DNA from: Hemileia vastatrix | Lineage: Eukaryota; Basidiomycota; Pucciniomycetes; Pucciniales; Zaghouaniaceae | Direction of reading: 5' to 3' | NCBI GenBank assembly: GCA_030280995.1 | Contig: JASXTE010000007.1 | Location: forward strand, 10,693,001 to 10,757,000 | Length of the DNA: 64,000 nucleotides | In this document: positions 21,828-34,975 of the stretch, in pieces | Position numbering within the stretch: the first letter of the stretch is position 1 | Layout of the letters: each line of letters starts with the position of its first letter | Position numbers and translations under genes: made by a program | The notes under the pieces: generated by a model | What the model saw: the letters and a program-made list of their open reading frames with translations, nothing else | Database searches by the model: none | What the model was told of the DNA's origin: nothing

Positions 21828-24561
21828 TTTTTTTTTCCCACATTCTTGCCCAGCTAGGGGCATGAAGGCTGGGAACATGCGGAAGAGCTAAGTACAAAGT
21901 AGGGAGAAAACAAATGTGATGTAAATCAGGGCATTAAAAAAGGGAGACAAGGCTTGGGACTACGGGGAAAATGGCGTATTGTTAGGAAATCTATTAGTTT
22001 TAATGAGAAAAATGGCTACTTGTTTGGTAATATGAGTAGGGGAGAGAAGAGCAGAAGTAGTGAAGGGAATTTTATTTTTTTTAGCTACACAAAAGAGAAC
22101 TTTACGTTCCACATTGTGAGAGGGGCAAAAAAGAAGGACATGTTCAGGAGTATCGGGAGCATTTAGTCTTCAGAGTAAACAAATAGGGGAATCTGCAGCT
22201 TTGAAATGAAATAAAAAGTGTTTCAAAGGAGAATTTCCTGAGCAACATTGCTTAAAGACTGTGGCATGGGCTTGGGAAAGTTCAACAAGCACTTTGAGGA
22301 TTCCCAGAGGGTTAAATTTCCCCCTGAGTTTCATAAGTGTGTCAGGTGAGAGAGGAGACAATTGGAGAATTCTAGTATGTGCTTTTAAGTGAGTTTTAAG
22401 TGAGGATATAAATGGAGGAGGGGGAACAAAAGAGAGAAAGGACTCAGCTGAGGATGCCAGTGGATGAGCTCCACTAGTCATCTCACCACACAATATGGGG
22501 GCAGACTTACTAGCAAGTCCGCAACCTTGGACCCAAACTCACCACAGATTGAACACACATTGAGCTATTGATAAAGGAACCATACAATCAGTGATGAACA
22601 CCACTCAGCAGAACAGTTTTAGGTGGGTGTTCAAGTAGAGTTCAGTATGGGTTCAGTATGAGTTCAGTCTGAGTTCCACCTGAGTTCCATCTGAGTTCAG
22701 GTTGAGGACTTGCTAGAAAGTCCACCCCCTATATTGCGTAGTGTCTTATCTTCCACTTCATTTCCTGGAATCCCAATATGTTTAGGGCACCAATGGACAT
22801 TGAGGGATATTGAGGGGTTAGAGCCAAGTAGGGAGTGAATGGCAGATGTGATGGAGGCAAAAATGGTGGATGTAGAAGTTGAGGGGGATGCGGAAGAGAG
22901 GGCCCTAATGACAGACTGATTGTCTGTCATCAGAGTAAGGGAGTTGTGTAACAAGTGAAAGGGGTTGTCTAGGAAAAGGCGCAGTCCAAGGTAGATTCCA
23001 ATCTGTTCCATCTCAATGACTGAGAAGAGATGGGGATCACCAAGATGTGCCACATAAGGTAAGTTCTGTGTGGGGTCAAAGGCAGAAGCAAAGGCCTCTG
23101 CTTGGGAATTAGAACCATCAGTGTAGATGTAGTAAAATATCAGAGGGGATACAAAAAGCAACCTAAAAGCTTTGGTCTTAGTCTCTTCCCTTGAGGTTCC
23201 TATCTGTGAGGAGAACAGAGGAGGAGACCATGGAGGGAGTGGGGCTACCTGCCTAGGGTCCAAGTATGCAAGTGGGAAGGAGGGAGGGAAGACATTGGAG
23301 GTGGAGACTATGTGAAGTTAATGTGGGTGTAATTTGTGGTGGGGGGAGGACACCAGAGATTTGGAAAGGGCAGCCATGGGGTTTTACAAAGGAATGGTGA
23401 GGAGTCTTGCCCAAGCCTTTTTGACCACTAAATCTAGATGTTGCTTGCAAGATAATGAGGCAGAATCATGTAGGAGAAGACATACCAGGGTAGACCTAAA
23501 ACAGCCTAGGGCTCTTCTGAGGGCTTTATTGTCTACCACCTGCAGGAGTCTGGTGGCACAAGTTTAATTCTTAGGGTTATGGCACACCAGGGAAGCATAG
23601 TCTTTCCTAGAGTGAGCTAAGGCTGAGATCAGTGTAAGATATTGTTTATGTGGGATACCCCAACCTGAGTAAGAAAGGTGATGAATGGATGAGGCAGCTT
23701 TGAGCCCTGCTGCAACAATTTTATTTCCATTGGGGAAAAATGAAATAGAGGAGTCAAGGAGGACTTCAAGCCACTTCAGAATGGAAGATGGATTAAGGAG
23801 GAAACCATTGAAAGAGAGGAGAAGAGGAGAAACCAGAAGGGGTTTGCATTTTTTGAACAATATCCACTGAGTCTTGTTGAGGTCAAAAACAGTAGCATGT
23901 TTGCTACCCCACACAATGGCCTCCAATCCTCTTTGTGAGAGTGAATCAACCACCTTCTCATGTCCCTTGATTGCCATCAGGTAAACCACATTGTTGTTAT
24001 ACCATAGAGTAATAAAATACCTGGAGAGGAATGAAAGAGTGAGTAAGTCAGAATTGTATAAAACATATAGAATGTGTGAGAGGGGGGAGCCTTGTGTAAG
24101 GCCTTAGGGAAAGAAGCAGAACAGGGATTCAAAGGAGTAGAAGGATATGTTAGTAACTCTACCAATCAAAGAGTTGTTGATCAATCAGACTAAATTGCAT
24201 GGTAAGGGGAGATATTGTAAAATATGAGAGAATCTAGAAGTGTTGACAGAAGGGAAGACTCCTTTCTCATCCAGGGAGAGGGCTCTGACAACATTACCTT
24301 TCCTTCACTGGTCTTTAATCCAATGGGTAAGATGTAGTAATGTTTCTGAGGTGCTTCTGAGTGGATGGCCTCCATTAGGAGTGGGGGGAGCAGGTTCCGG
24401 TATTCTGGGTAGTTAGTCGGCATTTGGTTAATAATGCTTCAAGTAACTTGCCCATGGTATCAAGCAGGGCTATTGGACAAAAAGAACTGGGGACAGAGTA
24501 GTCATGTCTGTTTGGTTTAGGAATGATGATTGTTCTTACCACCTTACAGGGGGACAGATAA
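21828..24561 (-). pseudogene. LINE-type (non-LTR) retrotransposon, RT to RNase H and 3' end, broken
   Basis: Minus-strand 3' half of a non-LTR retrotransposon ORF2. It starts in the RT finger/palm with the PKPN.HDYSVPSSF.PIALLDT motif at about 24530-24460 and continues to the RT C-terminus (23989-23564, WLEVLLDSSISFFPNGNK). It then has an RNase HI domain (23150-22750) with Asp in YTDGS, Glu in EMEQIG, Asp in TDNQS and HWCPKHIGIPGNEVED. Beyond the inserted MITE it continues (22480-22150, SFLSFVPPPPF, GNSPLKHFLFHFKAADSP) to a C-rich end. A short A-tract at 21828-21837 (minus) may be the 3' tail. Tad/I-like clades carry RNase H in this place. Multiple frameshifts; the 5' part is lost at G. Confidence 0.85.
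22484..22743. mobile_element. 260-bp CACTA-type MITE (F1) inside the LINE
   Basis: Starts CACCACACAATATGGGG and ends in the complement of CACTACGCAATATAGGGG, with a perfect TCT duplication at 22481-22483 and 22744-22746. Just inside each end is a palindrome of the form GGACTTGCTAGMAAGTCC (a variant at 22508-22525, the other at 22706-22732), then GAGTTCAGTMTGAGTTC subterminal repeats on the right. Skipping the element and one TCT restores the LINE frame exactly from GNEVED into the next part, which confirms the borders. No coding capacity. The CAC ends and 3-bp duplication fit the CACTA/EnSpm group. Confidence 0.85.
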
Positions 24562-26053
24562 TGTCAGCCTGGAGATTCCCAGAACTGAGTAAAAATTACT
24601 TATAAATTATGTTAATCACATGGACTATACATGGAAACAATAATTAGAAGCACACAAGCTTTAAAAATAAGTGAAATTAATGATAAAATACAATATATGC
24701 CAGTATTACACCTTTTATACACACATATATCCACCTTTTATAAGTCTTATCCACTTAATATTAAGTTGGGATATGTCAGGGTAACCTTAATATTATTAAA
24801 AATAAGGCTGCATAATTTTTAAGTAGACTTAAAGCTGTTATTTTTATTATTTTATGGAAAAAACAAGAAATGCACTTTAAATTACTAAAAAGCTGGATAT
24901 ATGCACTATATAATTGATATTATCAAAAATGCACTTTAACAGAAAAATTTGTCTTAATTAGAAATATTGATTTGGCTATTCAAATGTATAAAACTAACAC
25001 TTGTCAAATTTGGTGTTTTTTATGCCAGAAATGGTCTCTGTGTACTGGTCACATAATGCCTGCATTTTTCCTGTGTCAATAGCTTCATTTTTAGCAAATT
25101 TAGATTCTTAACACTATAGTTACCCACATTATACGCCCACTGTGGGGAAACACACTAAAATATGCAACAGGTGCTTATTTAGTGTCCTAATTTAATTATA
25201 AAGTGCATTGACCTTTTTAAATGCACTAATTTCATTAATAAACTCAATCTTGGTGCTTTAATTCACTACCATGCTTAAATTTTCCTAAATTAGTTAAGGA
25301 TTTACTCGTGCTAGCACCTCTCAAGGACTGCATGTAGTTACCCCACATCCCACATCCTTTTTTGAGGTTTCTCAGTGGTTTCTCAGCCAATTTTGGTCAT
25401 TTTGAGTGGGGATTTCACATAGTATAATGACACAATTAGCCCCATCATTTTTACTGTTGACCCCCTGTAATATTGTGTGATATTTAGTGTTATTTTTTCC
25501 TTTTTTAGTCCTTTACCTTAAGGTATTACATGCATATACTCTCTTTTTAGCTTATTCTTTTTTTTGATGGATTATCCCTATTATTTCAGGATTTTGGCGG
25601 GTGATATTATTAAAATTATGTTATTGGTTAATTTTTATGTTGAAAGAAAGTTGTAATAGCTAGAATGAGGTGTCATTAGCCATGGATTGGACCAGTACAT
25701 CAAGTAGGAACATTGAGGAATTATTGGGTATAAAAGGAGGGGGTTTTTGGTCTTATTTTCTACATTCTTTATCATTACAATTAAATCATATACACCTTAC
25801 AATTAAAATACATCTCAAGAGTACTTTTAAAGTCTTTGAATAGTTTTTGAATTATATTTCTCTATTTTTCTACCAACTATAAGATTGTGAACCATTTATA
25901 ATTAGTGAGATTAAAATTACTGAGACCCTTATATTGAAAGATATTTTAATACTTATTGGATTTATACTACAGTATTCATATAGGAACATTTAAATATTCT
26001 AGAAAACTGACTAATCATGCTATTAAAACCTCTGGATTTGAACTCAGTCTGAA
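24562..26053 (+). repeat. 5' LTR of element G
   Basis: About 1,490 bp, starting TGTCAGCCTGG and ending near CAGTCTGAAA. It aligns along its whole length with the LTRs of A but with many differences. TATAAAA at 25729-25735 precedes the same GGAGG block. The following ATTGTGGACC at 26054 is in the primer-binding-site position. Confidence 0.85.
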
Positions 26054-27963
26054 AATTGTGGACCTTTCCTCTATAATTCTATTGGTTATCTTCCAGTAAG
26101 TAAAATATTCAATAAAGGCTATAAGTAAATAAAAATCCCTATAGAAATATTTAGATATTACAGCTGGATGGGGTCACTTCATAAAGTGATTTCAGAAAAA
26201 TAATCCCTGTTGAATAATAAGATTGTGATATTGAATCAACAATTTTACCACTAATTGAACTTAAAATTGGTCTTAGTGGGAGTCTGTCAATAGACCAAAT
26301 AATTTTGTGCACTTTTCAGATAATAAAAACTGATTAATTGATTCTTTTAAAAGGTCTTTTAATCCCTTTGTCTTGGTTTTTAAAATTCATTTAATATTTA
26401 GAAAGAATGTTACTGAAAAATTTTCTTTATTAAATTTTAAAAACACGGCTACATATTGTAGACCAGTTAGCTTGAGTGAACACATAAAAAGCACATTTTA
26501 ATTTTGGCACTTATTAATTCACTTAAAACTACAAGTAAGAAATTATTTGACTTAAGTAGTGTTATATCTTACTGATATAACTCCTATTTATGAAGTTCTA
26601 ATACCTTATATTTTAAATCATTGATTTAAATTCCACATAAGAATGTCTGACAACCACGTTGACATTTTGAGTAATAAGGTAAAACCTTATAACTTAAGAT
26701 CTAGAGCTTAAATACCTGTTACAAGATGTTCAAATGGAGGGACAGAATACTCCCACCAACACCAAAACTCCACAGACTTCTATAGAGAAAGGGAAAGACT
26801 ATTAGATCATTTCACAATAAAGAAATAAAAAAATACATTTCAAGAAAATATTTACTCCCTATCCGCTCTTCCAAATAAACTAAAAATAAAGGTCAACAAC
26901 ATGATGGATCAAAAGAAAAATTTAGAGAAGAGAGCCATCCATGGCTTTATAGAACTCAACCAGGCTCTAGTGAGACTAAGAGCTCAACCAACAACAGTAG
27001 TGGCAACAGCAACATCTAAATCCCGAGAGGAGGAAAAAAAGATAACATTCAGCTAGTGTAAACTGGATTGGTACTCCCAGAACTAAAACAACCCTCCACA
27101 CCAGGGATAAAGCAGTCATCCTTACAGGGGTAAGGCAAAGAGAGGAAGAGGAGACAAAATAAGACCTTGGTAAGTCATCCATCTTCTAGGATCAATCATA
27201 TGATACTAAAAATGAATTACTAATAGGTAATAATATTGATAGGGATTTATTAAATATAATTGATAAGGATTTAAAGGATTATTCATTTGAAAATAGCATT
27301 TTTAATTTGTCTTTACATGATGAGAATTTACAGAGTTTTATTGATAAAAATGTAATACTAAGAATGTTAAGATGGAACCAAATGAATTGAAACTTGAGAC
27401 AGAAAATAATGATGAGTCTTCTGAGTTGAACACAGAAAAAATCTAGTATTTCTTGAAGGAAAATCCAATAAAATCAAAAAACATAAGCAAATTATTTTTA
27501 AGAATTTAAAAATTAAAAGAATTCTATAGAGAATCTAAAAATAATACAGAAAGTGTATTATTAAACCTGAACAATCATTGAGTAATACAGCAAATAAATT
27601 GATGGTCATTAAAAATTCAAATAATTAATTAATAAATGAAAAAAAAATTATCCTTTGAGATCAAGAATTTAAACATTAAATTGGAACACTCTCAGAATAT
27701 TATGGCTATAATTGAAGGATGTGTAAAATTGTCTTTTTCAAATGTAAATGATACATTATCAAATGTTCCTGTTATAAAAGATATGTTACAAATATTGGAG
27801 ATTGAAGTAGCTAACATTTTGAAAAATACTGATAAAGTAAAGGACAACACATCCTATGTGGAAAAATCACAACTGTATTTGAAACATTCAGGTGATAAAC
27901 CAATGATTGAAAGTGAGAATAGTGTCATTGGCTCTGAGAATAGGAACTTGGTAAAAGATTGAA
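26054..27963 (+). pseudogene. Leader and Gag N-terminal coiled-coil region of G
   Basis: The leader (26054-26642) is followed by ATG 26643 opening MSDN .. SNKVKPYNLRSRA, matching A at 3010. Stops follow almost at once (TAA near 26709). A later piece (27636-27960) again reads as a charged, Asn/Lys/Leu-rich helix ending GSENRNLVKD, equal to the end of the coiled-coil part in A. It can be recognised only through the sister copies. Confidence 0.6.
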
Positions 27964-27989
27964 TACATGATCATCTTTTCAAAGTAGGC

Positions 27990-29352
27990 AAATTACTTAA
28001 TATTTCTCAGGTTAAGGAAATATAAACTATCCAAAATAACTTGCCTAAGTTATATCAGTACCCTTCTTTTGATGGTGATTCAAAATCTGATTCGCCACAA
28101 TTCATTCAAAGAATTGATAACTTAAAATTTTCATACAAATTTCCTGATGAAGAAATAACATCAAAACTGATATCTTTATTTATAGATGTGGCCTTACTAT
28201 GGTTTGAATCTGTATTGAGTGAGGGAATCAACTACTCCTGGGTTGAATGGAAGTTACTAATTGAAAGACAATTTGGTGGCCCAAAATTTAGAATCACTCA
28301 AAAAAGATTGTATGAGAAACCCAGGTATAATTCAACTGCTGGGGATAAACCAATGGTATTTTTAATGAATTTAATAAAAATCATGAAAGCCATGGATCCA
28401 AAAATGGATTATGATGAGTGGAAAGAAAAAATAATATATAAATTGCCTATATTAGTCAGAGACATTATTGTCGCTAGAATTTAAAATATCAGAGATATTT
28501 CTGGGTTTATTAATATATGCAATGAAATATTATTGAACCTAAAATATGAGACAAGGTATAATTATTATAAGAAAAATTGTGAGGTAGTAAAACCTGCTAC
28601 AAATAAGTTATCAGTGAGGAAGAAAACACCTTCAGCTCCTTTTTTCCTAAGAGAGACAGGAAAGTAACACTTGCTACAAAGTTAATGAACCTTGGGTTAA
28701 AGTTCATGCTTGTAAGAAGAAGATAAATGTGATTTAAAATTCACAAGATTCTGAAACCAGTAATCACTAAGATGAAAAGGAAGAGTTGAGTGAGGATTTT
28801 AGAAGTAATATCACTTACAGTGATGATGAAAATGAGATATTTGTATTAGAACAAGATCTTATGTTCCTGAATGATGCTATATCTCCAGAAGACACATCTT
28901 TAATTTCCATTGAGAAAACTGAAATATTAAAAGATGTGAATCATGATACTTACAAAATCACACCTATTAGAGCACCTGCTATTATATGTGGAAAAGAAAT
29001 GAATGCCATTCTTGACACTGGGGCTGCTGGTATTTTAGTTTCTGTTAATAATTTAATTAAACTTGATAGTAAATAAAATGAAAAACTAGAGCCTGTAAAG
29101 AAAAAAAACTGGAGGGGTTATGTTTCATTATTACCTCCAATTTGCAAATACAAGACTGCTATATTCTTGAGATATAATAATGGGTATTTAAGAGCAGTAC
29201 CTGAGTTTGTGGTAATGGATAATAATAATTGTAGTGATTGGTTTATTATTGGAAATGACTTATTGACCAAATTTGGCATCAAACTAGATCCTGAAAAAAG
29301 TTACTTCACCATAGGCATGAATGGAAAAAAGAAACTCAAGATTTACTCTTAA
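27990..29352 (+). pseudogene. Gag capsid and protease of G
   Basis: The capsid part 28041-28484 (YPSFDGDSKSD, FIQRIDNLKFSYKFPDEEI) ends at a stop. The zinc-knuckle region (about 28670-28715) is damaged, with only part of the cysteines left. The protease at 28786-29076 keeps LDTGAAG and is followed by a stop at 29076; its C-terminal half continues at 29167-29352. G retains the segment 29515-29755 that A has lost. Confidence 0.75.
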
Positions 29353-29509
29353 AATTCAATTTATTCCATTTCTCCTCAAGAAGGACAACTGCAAGATGAA
29401 TGACTCACCTCTGAAATTTTTGAATTTGAAAATTAAATCCAAAAAGCCACTTTCAGTCCTCAACTCTCAAAAATTGAAGAAAAAAATATTTTAAGATTGA
29501 TAAAATCTT

Positions 29510-30962
29510 ATCCTATGTCATTTTCTCATGGTTCAAATATACTAGGATTGGTCAAAGACTATTAGATGAAAATCTCCTTGAGTTGTTATTTGTAAAATAT
29601 TCCTTGCAGCTTAAAAAAGAAAATTTACCCAGATATTCCTGAAAAAAGGAAAGACATTGAAGACAAATTAAGATGTTTTTAGAAATGGGTATTGTAGAAA
29701 AGGTAGACAAAATAACTAATTATTATGTTACTTCACCAGTTTTAATCTCTTATGAAAAAGATAAGGAAAGATTATGTGGTGATTACAGAGCTCTAAATAC
29801 ATTTTCCATGGATGATATTTATCCTCTTCCAAGGATAGCCTCTATCCAATCTACCTTACAAAGAGAAAAATATATTTCCTGTTTGGATTGAAACAAAGTT
29901 TACCACCAGATTCCTGTAAAATAGATTTTTTACAATTTCTTACTCATAACCACACAAATGGGGATATATAAATATGTGAGAATGCCTTTTGGCCTGAAGA
30001 ATTCCCCTTCAGACTTCCAAAAATTGATGGACAGTGTGTTTCATCAGGAAATGGCTGAAGGATGGCTTTTAGTTTACATTGATGACATAGTGTTTTCAAA
30101 AACATATGATGAGCATTTAAATCAGCTAAAAAGAGTATTTCAAAAAATGGATGAAATTAAATGACAATTGCATTAAAGATATTTAAGTTTGGGTGTCAAT
30201 CCTTGAAAGTAACTGGACATGTTGTATCTGGATTAAAAATTTGTGGTGACCAGAATAAGGTGGAAGAAATAAAAAAGATTGATATACCAAAAAATGTGAA
30301 ACATTTTCAAAGCTTTCTGGGTATGTGTGGATATTATAGACGTATATAAAAAACTACCTGTCCATTTCAACTCCTTTAAAAACATTAATCAGGAAAAATT
30401 AAGCTTTCATATGGAGTAATGAAAGACAACATACCTTTGATAAATTAAAGGAATGTTTAATGTCAGCTCTAATTTTGGGACTGCCAGATTTTAACCTACT
30501 TTTATCTTGTATACTGACACAAGCTTTACAGGGTTAGGTACTTCTTTACAGCAAAAACAGATAATAAATGGTAAATTATCTGAAATAATTTTCTGTTATA
30601 TATCCATAACCTTGAGAAAGACTGAATTTAGGTATGGTTCCACACAACTGGAATTTTTAGCTATTGTGTGGGCCCTGGAAAAACTTCATTACTATCTGGA
30701 AGACAAGAATTTTGAATTAATAACAGATTTTAGTTCAGTAAAATCATTACTAAACATGAAAACACCTAACAGGCACATGTTTACATGGCAAATAGCTGTA
30801 CAAGAGTACACAAGAAGAATTAAAATCACTCACAGGGCAGGAAAATTGCATTCTTATTTGGATTTAATATCCAGAAATAATTTTCCAAATGATACTAACA
30901 ACCTGGCTTATGTGCCTGAAAATGAGGTAATACATATATTTGGGTTTATATGGTGGATTTAG
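29510..30962 (+). pseudogene. RT and RNase H of G
   Basis: RT N-terminus at 29673-29891 (MFLEMGIVEKVDKI, LCGDYRALNTFS, YPLPRIASI), then a stop. The palm has MPFGLKNSPSDFQ and YIDD at 30075-30086. One codon is missing after YIDD relative to the other copies, and a stop at 30162-30164 follows. The RNase H part (30507-30962) has FTGLGTSLQQK, LEFLAIVWALEKLHYYLED and KSLLNMKTPNRHMF; the catalytic TDC is changed to TDF. Broken in at least five places. Confidence 0.78.
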
Positions 30963-32520
30963 AGGAGGAATTTATGCAAATAATATTAGAAAACTATTCA
31001 TCTAATAAAAATTTGTCTTAATTATCAACCATCCTAAATGATCAAACAAATAGCTCAATGAGTTCAATAATTAAAACCTTACCTCCCAAGTATAAAAATG
31101 CATTGGAAAAAGTTAAACTTTCAATTGAAGATGGATACATATATTAAAGAAAAAAGCTAAGTAATTTAATATTTATACCTCCATATATGAAAGAGTTAAT
31201 GTTAAGTATTTTACATGATGACATATTAGCTGGTCATTTTGATTTTTAAAAAAAATTAACTAGAGTTAAAAAAACATCCTGGTGGATACACATGAAAGAA
31301 GACGTACAAAAGTACATTCACACATGTGACTCTTGCCAAAAATCTAAAAGATTAAATGGGAAGAGAGATGGGTTGTTACAATAAATAGAGCATCCAAAAT
31401 CTCCATGGGAAATAATAGACATGGACTTTTAACTGGCTTGCCATTAGCATGAAAATAGAGCTTCAATTCTTGCTGGGTAATTGTCGATGGACTAACAAAA
31501 ATTTGTAAGTTTATTCCTACCCATAGAGAGGTATCCGAAATGGATTAAGAATTAATATGGTGGACTCAAATGGTGAAAATTTCTGCATTCCCCAAAGCCA
31601 TAGTCTTTGACAGAGACCCTAAATTTACTTCAGAGATCTGGACGTCTTTGATGGAAGTATCAGCTTGTCAATTGAAATTGTCTACAGCACACAATCCAAA
31701 AACTGATGAATTGGATGAAAGAATGATACAGACTCTAGAGTTTATTATCAGGAGATATTGTGCCTTTGTATTAGAATACAAAGACAATGAGAAATTCACA
31801 CATGACTGTGTAACATTAATTCCTGGACTTGAATTTGCTTATAATAGCACAACTCATTCTGTAACAGAGAAAAACCCATTTGAACTCTGGCTTGCATATG
31901 TACCAAAGACCCTAGTAAATCATATAAATAAATCACTATGGTTAGATTTACACCCTGGTACTAAATCTTTCATTCATATGCAACAAATGTGTAGAAATCA
32001 TGCAGAAAAAATCATGCAGAAAGCACTTGAATATGAAAAGAAAAGATGGGATAAATCTCATTAAGAATTTGAATTTAAAAAAGGAGATGAAGTCCTTAAT
32101 TCAATACTACATTTGAACTTAAAAGGAAATGTTAAATTGAAGGATCCCTTTGTGGGACATTTTGTAGTGAATTAAATGGTTGTCAATAATGCTGTGGAAG
32201 TCATATTTTATGCCCCATATGATAGGAAACATCCAGTTTTCCCTATCTCATTATTAAAACCTTACCATGTAAATCATCCTGAGTTATTCCCAAAAAGAAG
32301 AGGAAGGCTTGAAAAGCAACCTGAAAAAATTGTGGAAAAAGCAGAGATTGAAAAAATACTCAAGAAAAGAATCCTTACTAAGAGAAAGGAACTGAGTACT
32401 TATTAAGATATAAGGGTAAATCAAATGAATTTGATAAGTGGATACCTGAAAAAAATTTCAAATCTATACTCCCTTCTTAAAAAATTAAAACAGAAATAAA
32501 ATTCTGTTCAACCAGCTGAG
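30963..32520 (+). pseudogene. Integrase and C-terminal tail of G
   Basis: The zinc domain (about 31200-31350) has HDDILAGHFD and CDSCQKSKRLNGKR but many stops. The core at 31570-32064 keeps FDRDPKFTSEIW and TAHNPKTDELDERMIQTLE; the usual ISDRD is now VFDRD, with the catalytic Asp pair region partly altered. The tail at 32176-32406 has PVFPISLLKPYH then PKRRGRLEKQ (AT-hook-like core lost) and a decayed chromodomain-like end. Confidence 0.75.
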
Positions 32521-32673
32521 GGATGAGAAACCAGTACTCATAATATTTTATTATGTTTTATTTCTTTAAAGAATTAACCTTAATGCTACAGATTTTCTGA
32601 ATACCTAAAAAAATAATAAACATAAAAAAATGTATAACTTATCATTTTTTATTATTTTTTTAGGTGGGAAGTG

Positions 32674-32855
32674 TGTCAGCCTGGAGATTCACAGGAGTTA
32701 GTACAAATTACTTATAAGTTAGGATAAAAGCATGGACTATATTTGGGATTAATAAATAAAAGTACACAAGTTGTATACATAAGTAAAAATTATGATAAAA
32801 TACAATATATGCCATTATAGCACCTTATATACACGTATATATCCACCTTTTTCCA
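32674..32855 (+). repeat. 3' LTR of G, first 180 bp only
   Basis: Begins TGTCAGCCTGGAG after GGTGGGAAGTG (likely polypurine tract) and matches the first part of the LTR at 24562. Homology stops in a repeated CCACCTTTTTCCACCTTTT string, a plausible break-and-rejoin site. Confidence 0.8.
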
Positions 32856-32979
32856 CCTTTTTTAATAATATTTAACCCAAAACAGCTTCCTCCAACAAGA
32901 AACCTAACCCTGAGCTACATCCTCCATCTTAGTATCCTAACCCCATAATGCCAGTTTTTCCTTTTAGTTTTGCATAATC
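32856..32979. other. 124-bp orphan spacer between elements G and C
   Basis: It matches neither LTR family nor, as far as I can read, the LINE. This is the only non-element DNA on C's left flank, and its last five bases (TAATC, 32975-32979) would be C's target duplication. Confidence 0.5.
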
Positions 32980-34200
32980 TGTCGGCCGGTCATCTAGAAG
33001 AAAGGTGGAAAAGGTAATTGGAAAAAGGTGAAAGGGGAAATAAAAAGGAAATGAAATAAAAAATAAGAAATATATAAGTTTAATAATAAAAATTTAATGA
33101 CTTTTAACAAAAATGGACGGGGATCAATGTGGTTAATAAATTAAGTACTGTTTTATTCTCTCTGTTCAATTATCAGCTATTAATACTAAAATATTCTTAT
33201 CACAACCTTCAATATTTTATTTTATTACTTAAATAGGCAGAAGCGCAGTTTAAATAGATGTAAATAAAATGAATTTTATAGTGTAATTAAAAAGTATGTT
33301 TGAGTAGTAAGTGATGATCATAAATGAAATAACACAAGGCCTTTTATAGGCAAAGGGACCAATGAGGCGCTACCACTGAGTATATACAAAGTAATAATAG
33401 GACGAAACAAAAAGATAAAAGAAAATAATTGAAACATAACAATGGAGAGAAAAAGATGAAACAAGTAATTAAAATCCCAATTAAGAAAACAATTTTCACG
33501 CCACCATTTCCCAAATCATTTAAGTTATATAGTGAGTAATTAAACAACTCTGAGACATGAGAACCATGTGAAAAAGTAATCAAATTAAGTATAGCAATAT
33601 TTTTAATAGATTTTTTAAGTGAATAAAATGGAATTTTTTGACGCAACAAAATATTGTAATCAATTTTAGTGTTAGTCTGTAGAAAATTAATAAATTGTTT
33701 TGACTATGTAATAACTAGTTGAAACAAGTAATTAATTTTTCTACTGAACCAAATTTAGAATTTTAAATTTATTATAATAATTATTATAATGCATTTAATA
33801 TTCATCACAAATAAGGGTCAAACACAACGTCAATAATTATGGATAATTTTGAATATGAAAAGGGTTCAATTATATATTTAAATTTAAAAATTAATGTAAT
33901 TAAAATATAAGATAATTTAATAAGATATAATTATATTATCAACATGTAATTAATTTATTATTTATTAAATTCACATAACACCTCTTTATATGGAATATAT
34001 TAATTATTTTAATGTATACTTAATTTATATGATAATAAAATTAGTATAAAATTTATTTTAATTATAAAATAATATTTTAATATAATTGATTATGTAATAT
34101 AAATTTAATGTATATACATAAGCTGAAATTATTATGTCATTTATTAACCCCGATAAAATTGTATGTTTATTACTTGGCTCCTGGGACAGCCTGGCTGACA
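32980..34200 (-). repeat. 3' LTR of element C
   Basis: Minus-strand LTR of about 1,221 bp, starting TGTCAGCCAGG at 34200 after the purine tract GGAGTGAGGGAG and ending CGGCCGACA at 32980. It shares ends, a TATAAAA box (33348-33342 on minus) and the CTTCTAGA block near the end with the LTRs of L and J, but is about 400 bp longer, with a very AT-rich middle (33650-34130). Confidence 0.75.
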
Positions 34201-34280
34201 CTCCCTCACTCCTAAAAAAAAACAATAAAAAAAATGCTATGATTTTTTCTTTTTATACTTTTTTAATAGAGTAGGAAGGT

Positions 34281-34667
34281 TTAAAATTTCTTTACCAGGT
34301 ATCCATGCATCATATTCAGATGACTTATTTTAAATCTCAATAAATTCTCAGTACCTCTTTCAGAAGTGATAATTCTATCATTGAGAATTTTATCAATTTC
34401 TGCAGTTTCTGTGACTTCCTGAGGGTTTTTCTTAGGTCTACCCCTTCTTTTTGGAAATAAGTCACTGTTGGAAGTATAAGGTTTTAACAGGGAAATGGGG
34501 AAAACAGGATGTTTTCTATCATATGGAGAGTATAACACAACTTCAACTGCATTGTCTCCAATCATTTTTTTCACAACAAAAGGGCCCACAAAAGGATCTT
34601 TAATTTGTTGTTACCCTGTAAACTGAAGTGGACAGTAGATATCAACACTTCATCACCCTTTTTAAAT
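34281..34667 (-). pseudogene. Pol C-terminal tail of element C
   Basis: Reads GPFVVKKMIGDNAVEVVLYSPYDRKHPVFPISLLKPY, then FPKRRGRPKKNPQE (AT-hook-like) and AEIDKILNDRIITSERGTENLLRF. A short frame change alters the last chromodomain-like residues. The upstream part joins to the integrase on the other side of D. Confidence 0.75.
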
Positions 34668-34975
34668 AGGGGGTGTCAGTTCTGGCAAATCCGCACTTAC
34701 AAATCCGCACTTAAATTTGACCAAATCCGCACTTAAATAAGTGCGGATTTCCAAAACACACTAGCCCCAATACTGGTGGATTTCAAAATGAAATAAGTCA
34801 CTTATTTCACTCAAATCCGCACTTTATCAACCAAAAGTGCTGATTTCACCATCAAGTCCCATTTCACTGATTTGTCAGCATCATCCCATTCATACGCAGC
34901 ACTCCGCAGAATAACACTTCATAACTCAAAACATCGTACATCACTTACATCTTCATATCAGATCATATAAGAGTC

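Larger units (their letters stand above)
24562..32855 (+). mobile_element. Ty3/Gypsy element G, 3' LTR truncated
   Basis: Same family as A: 5' LTR at 24562-26053, internal genes in the same order, and a 3' LTR that begins at 32674 but stops after about 180 bp (32855). It is inserted in the LINE, whose 5' half is missing on the right side. So a deletion joined the truncated LTR to other DNA. All genes are heavily decayed, more than in A, suggesting an older insertion. Confidence 0.85.
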
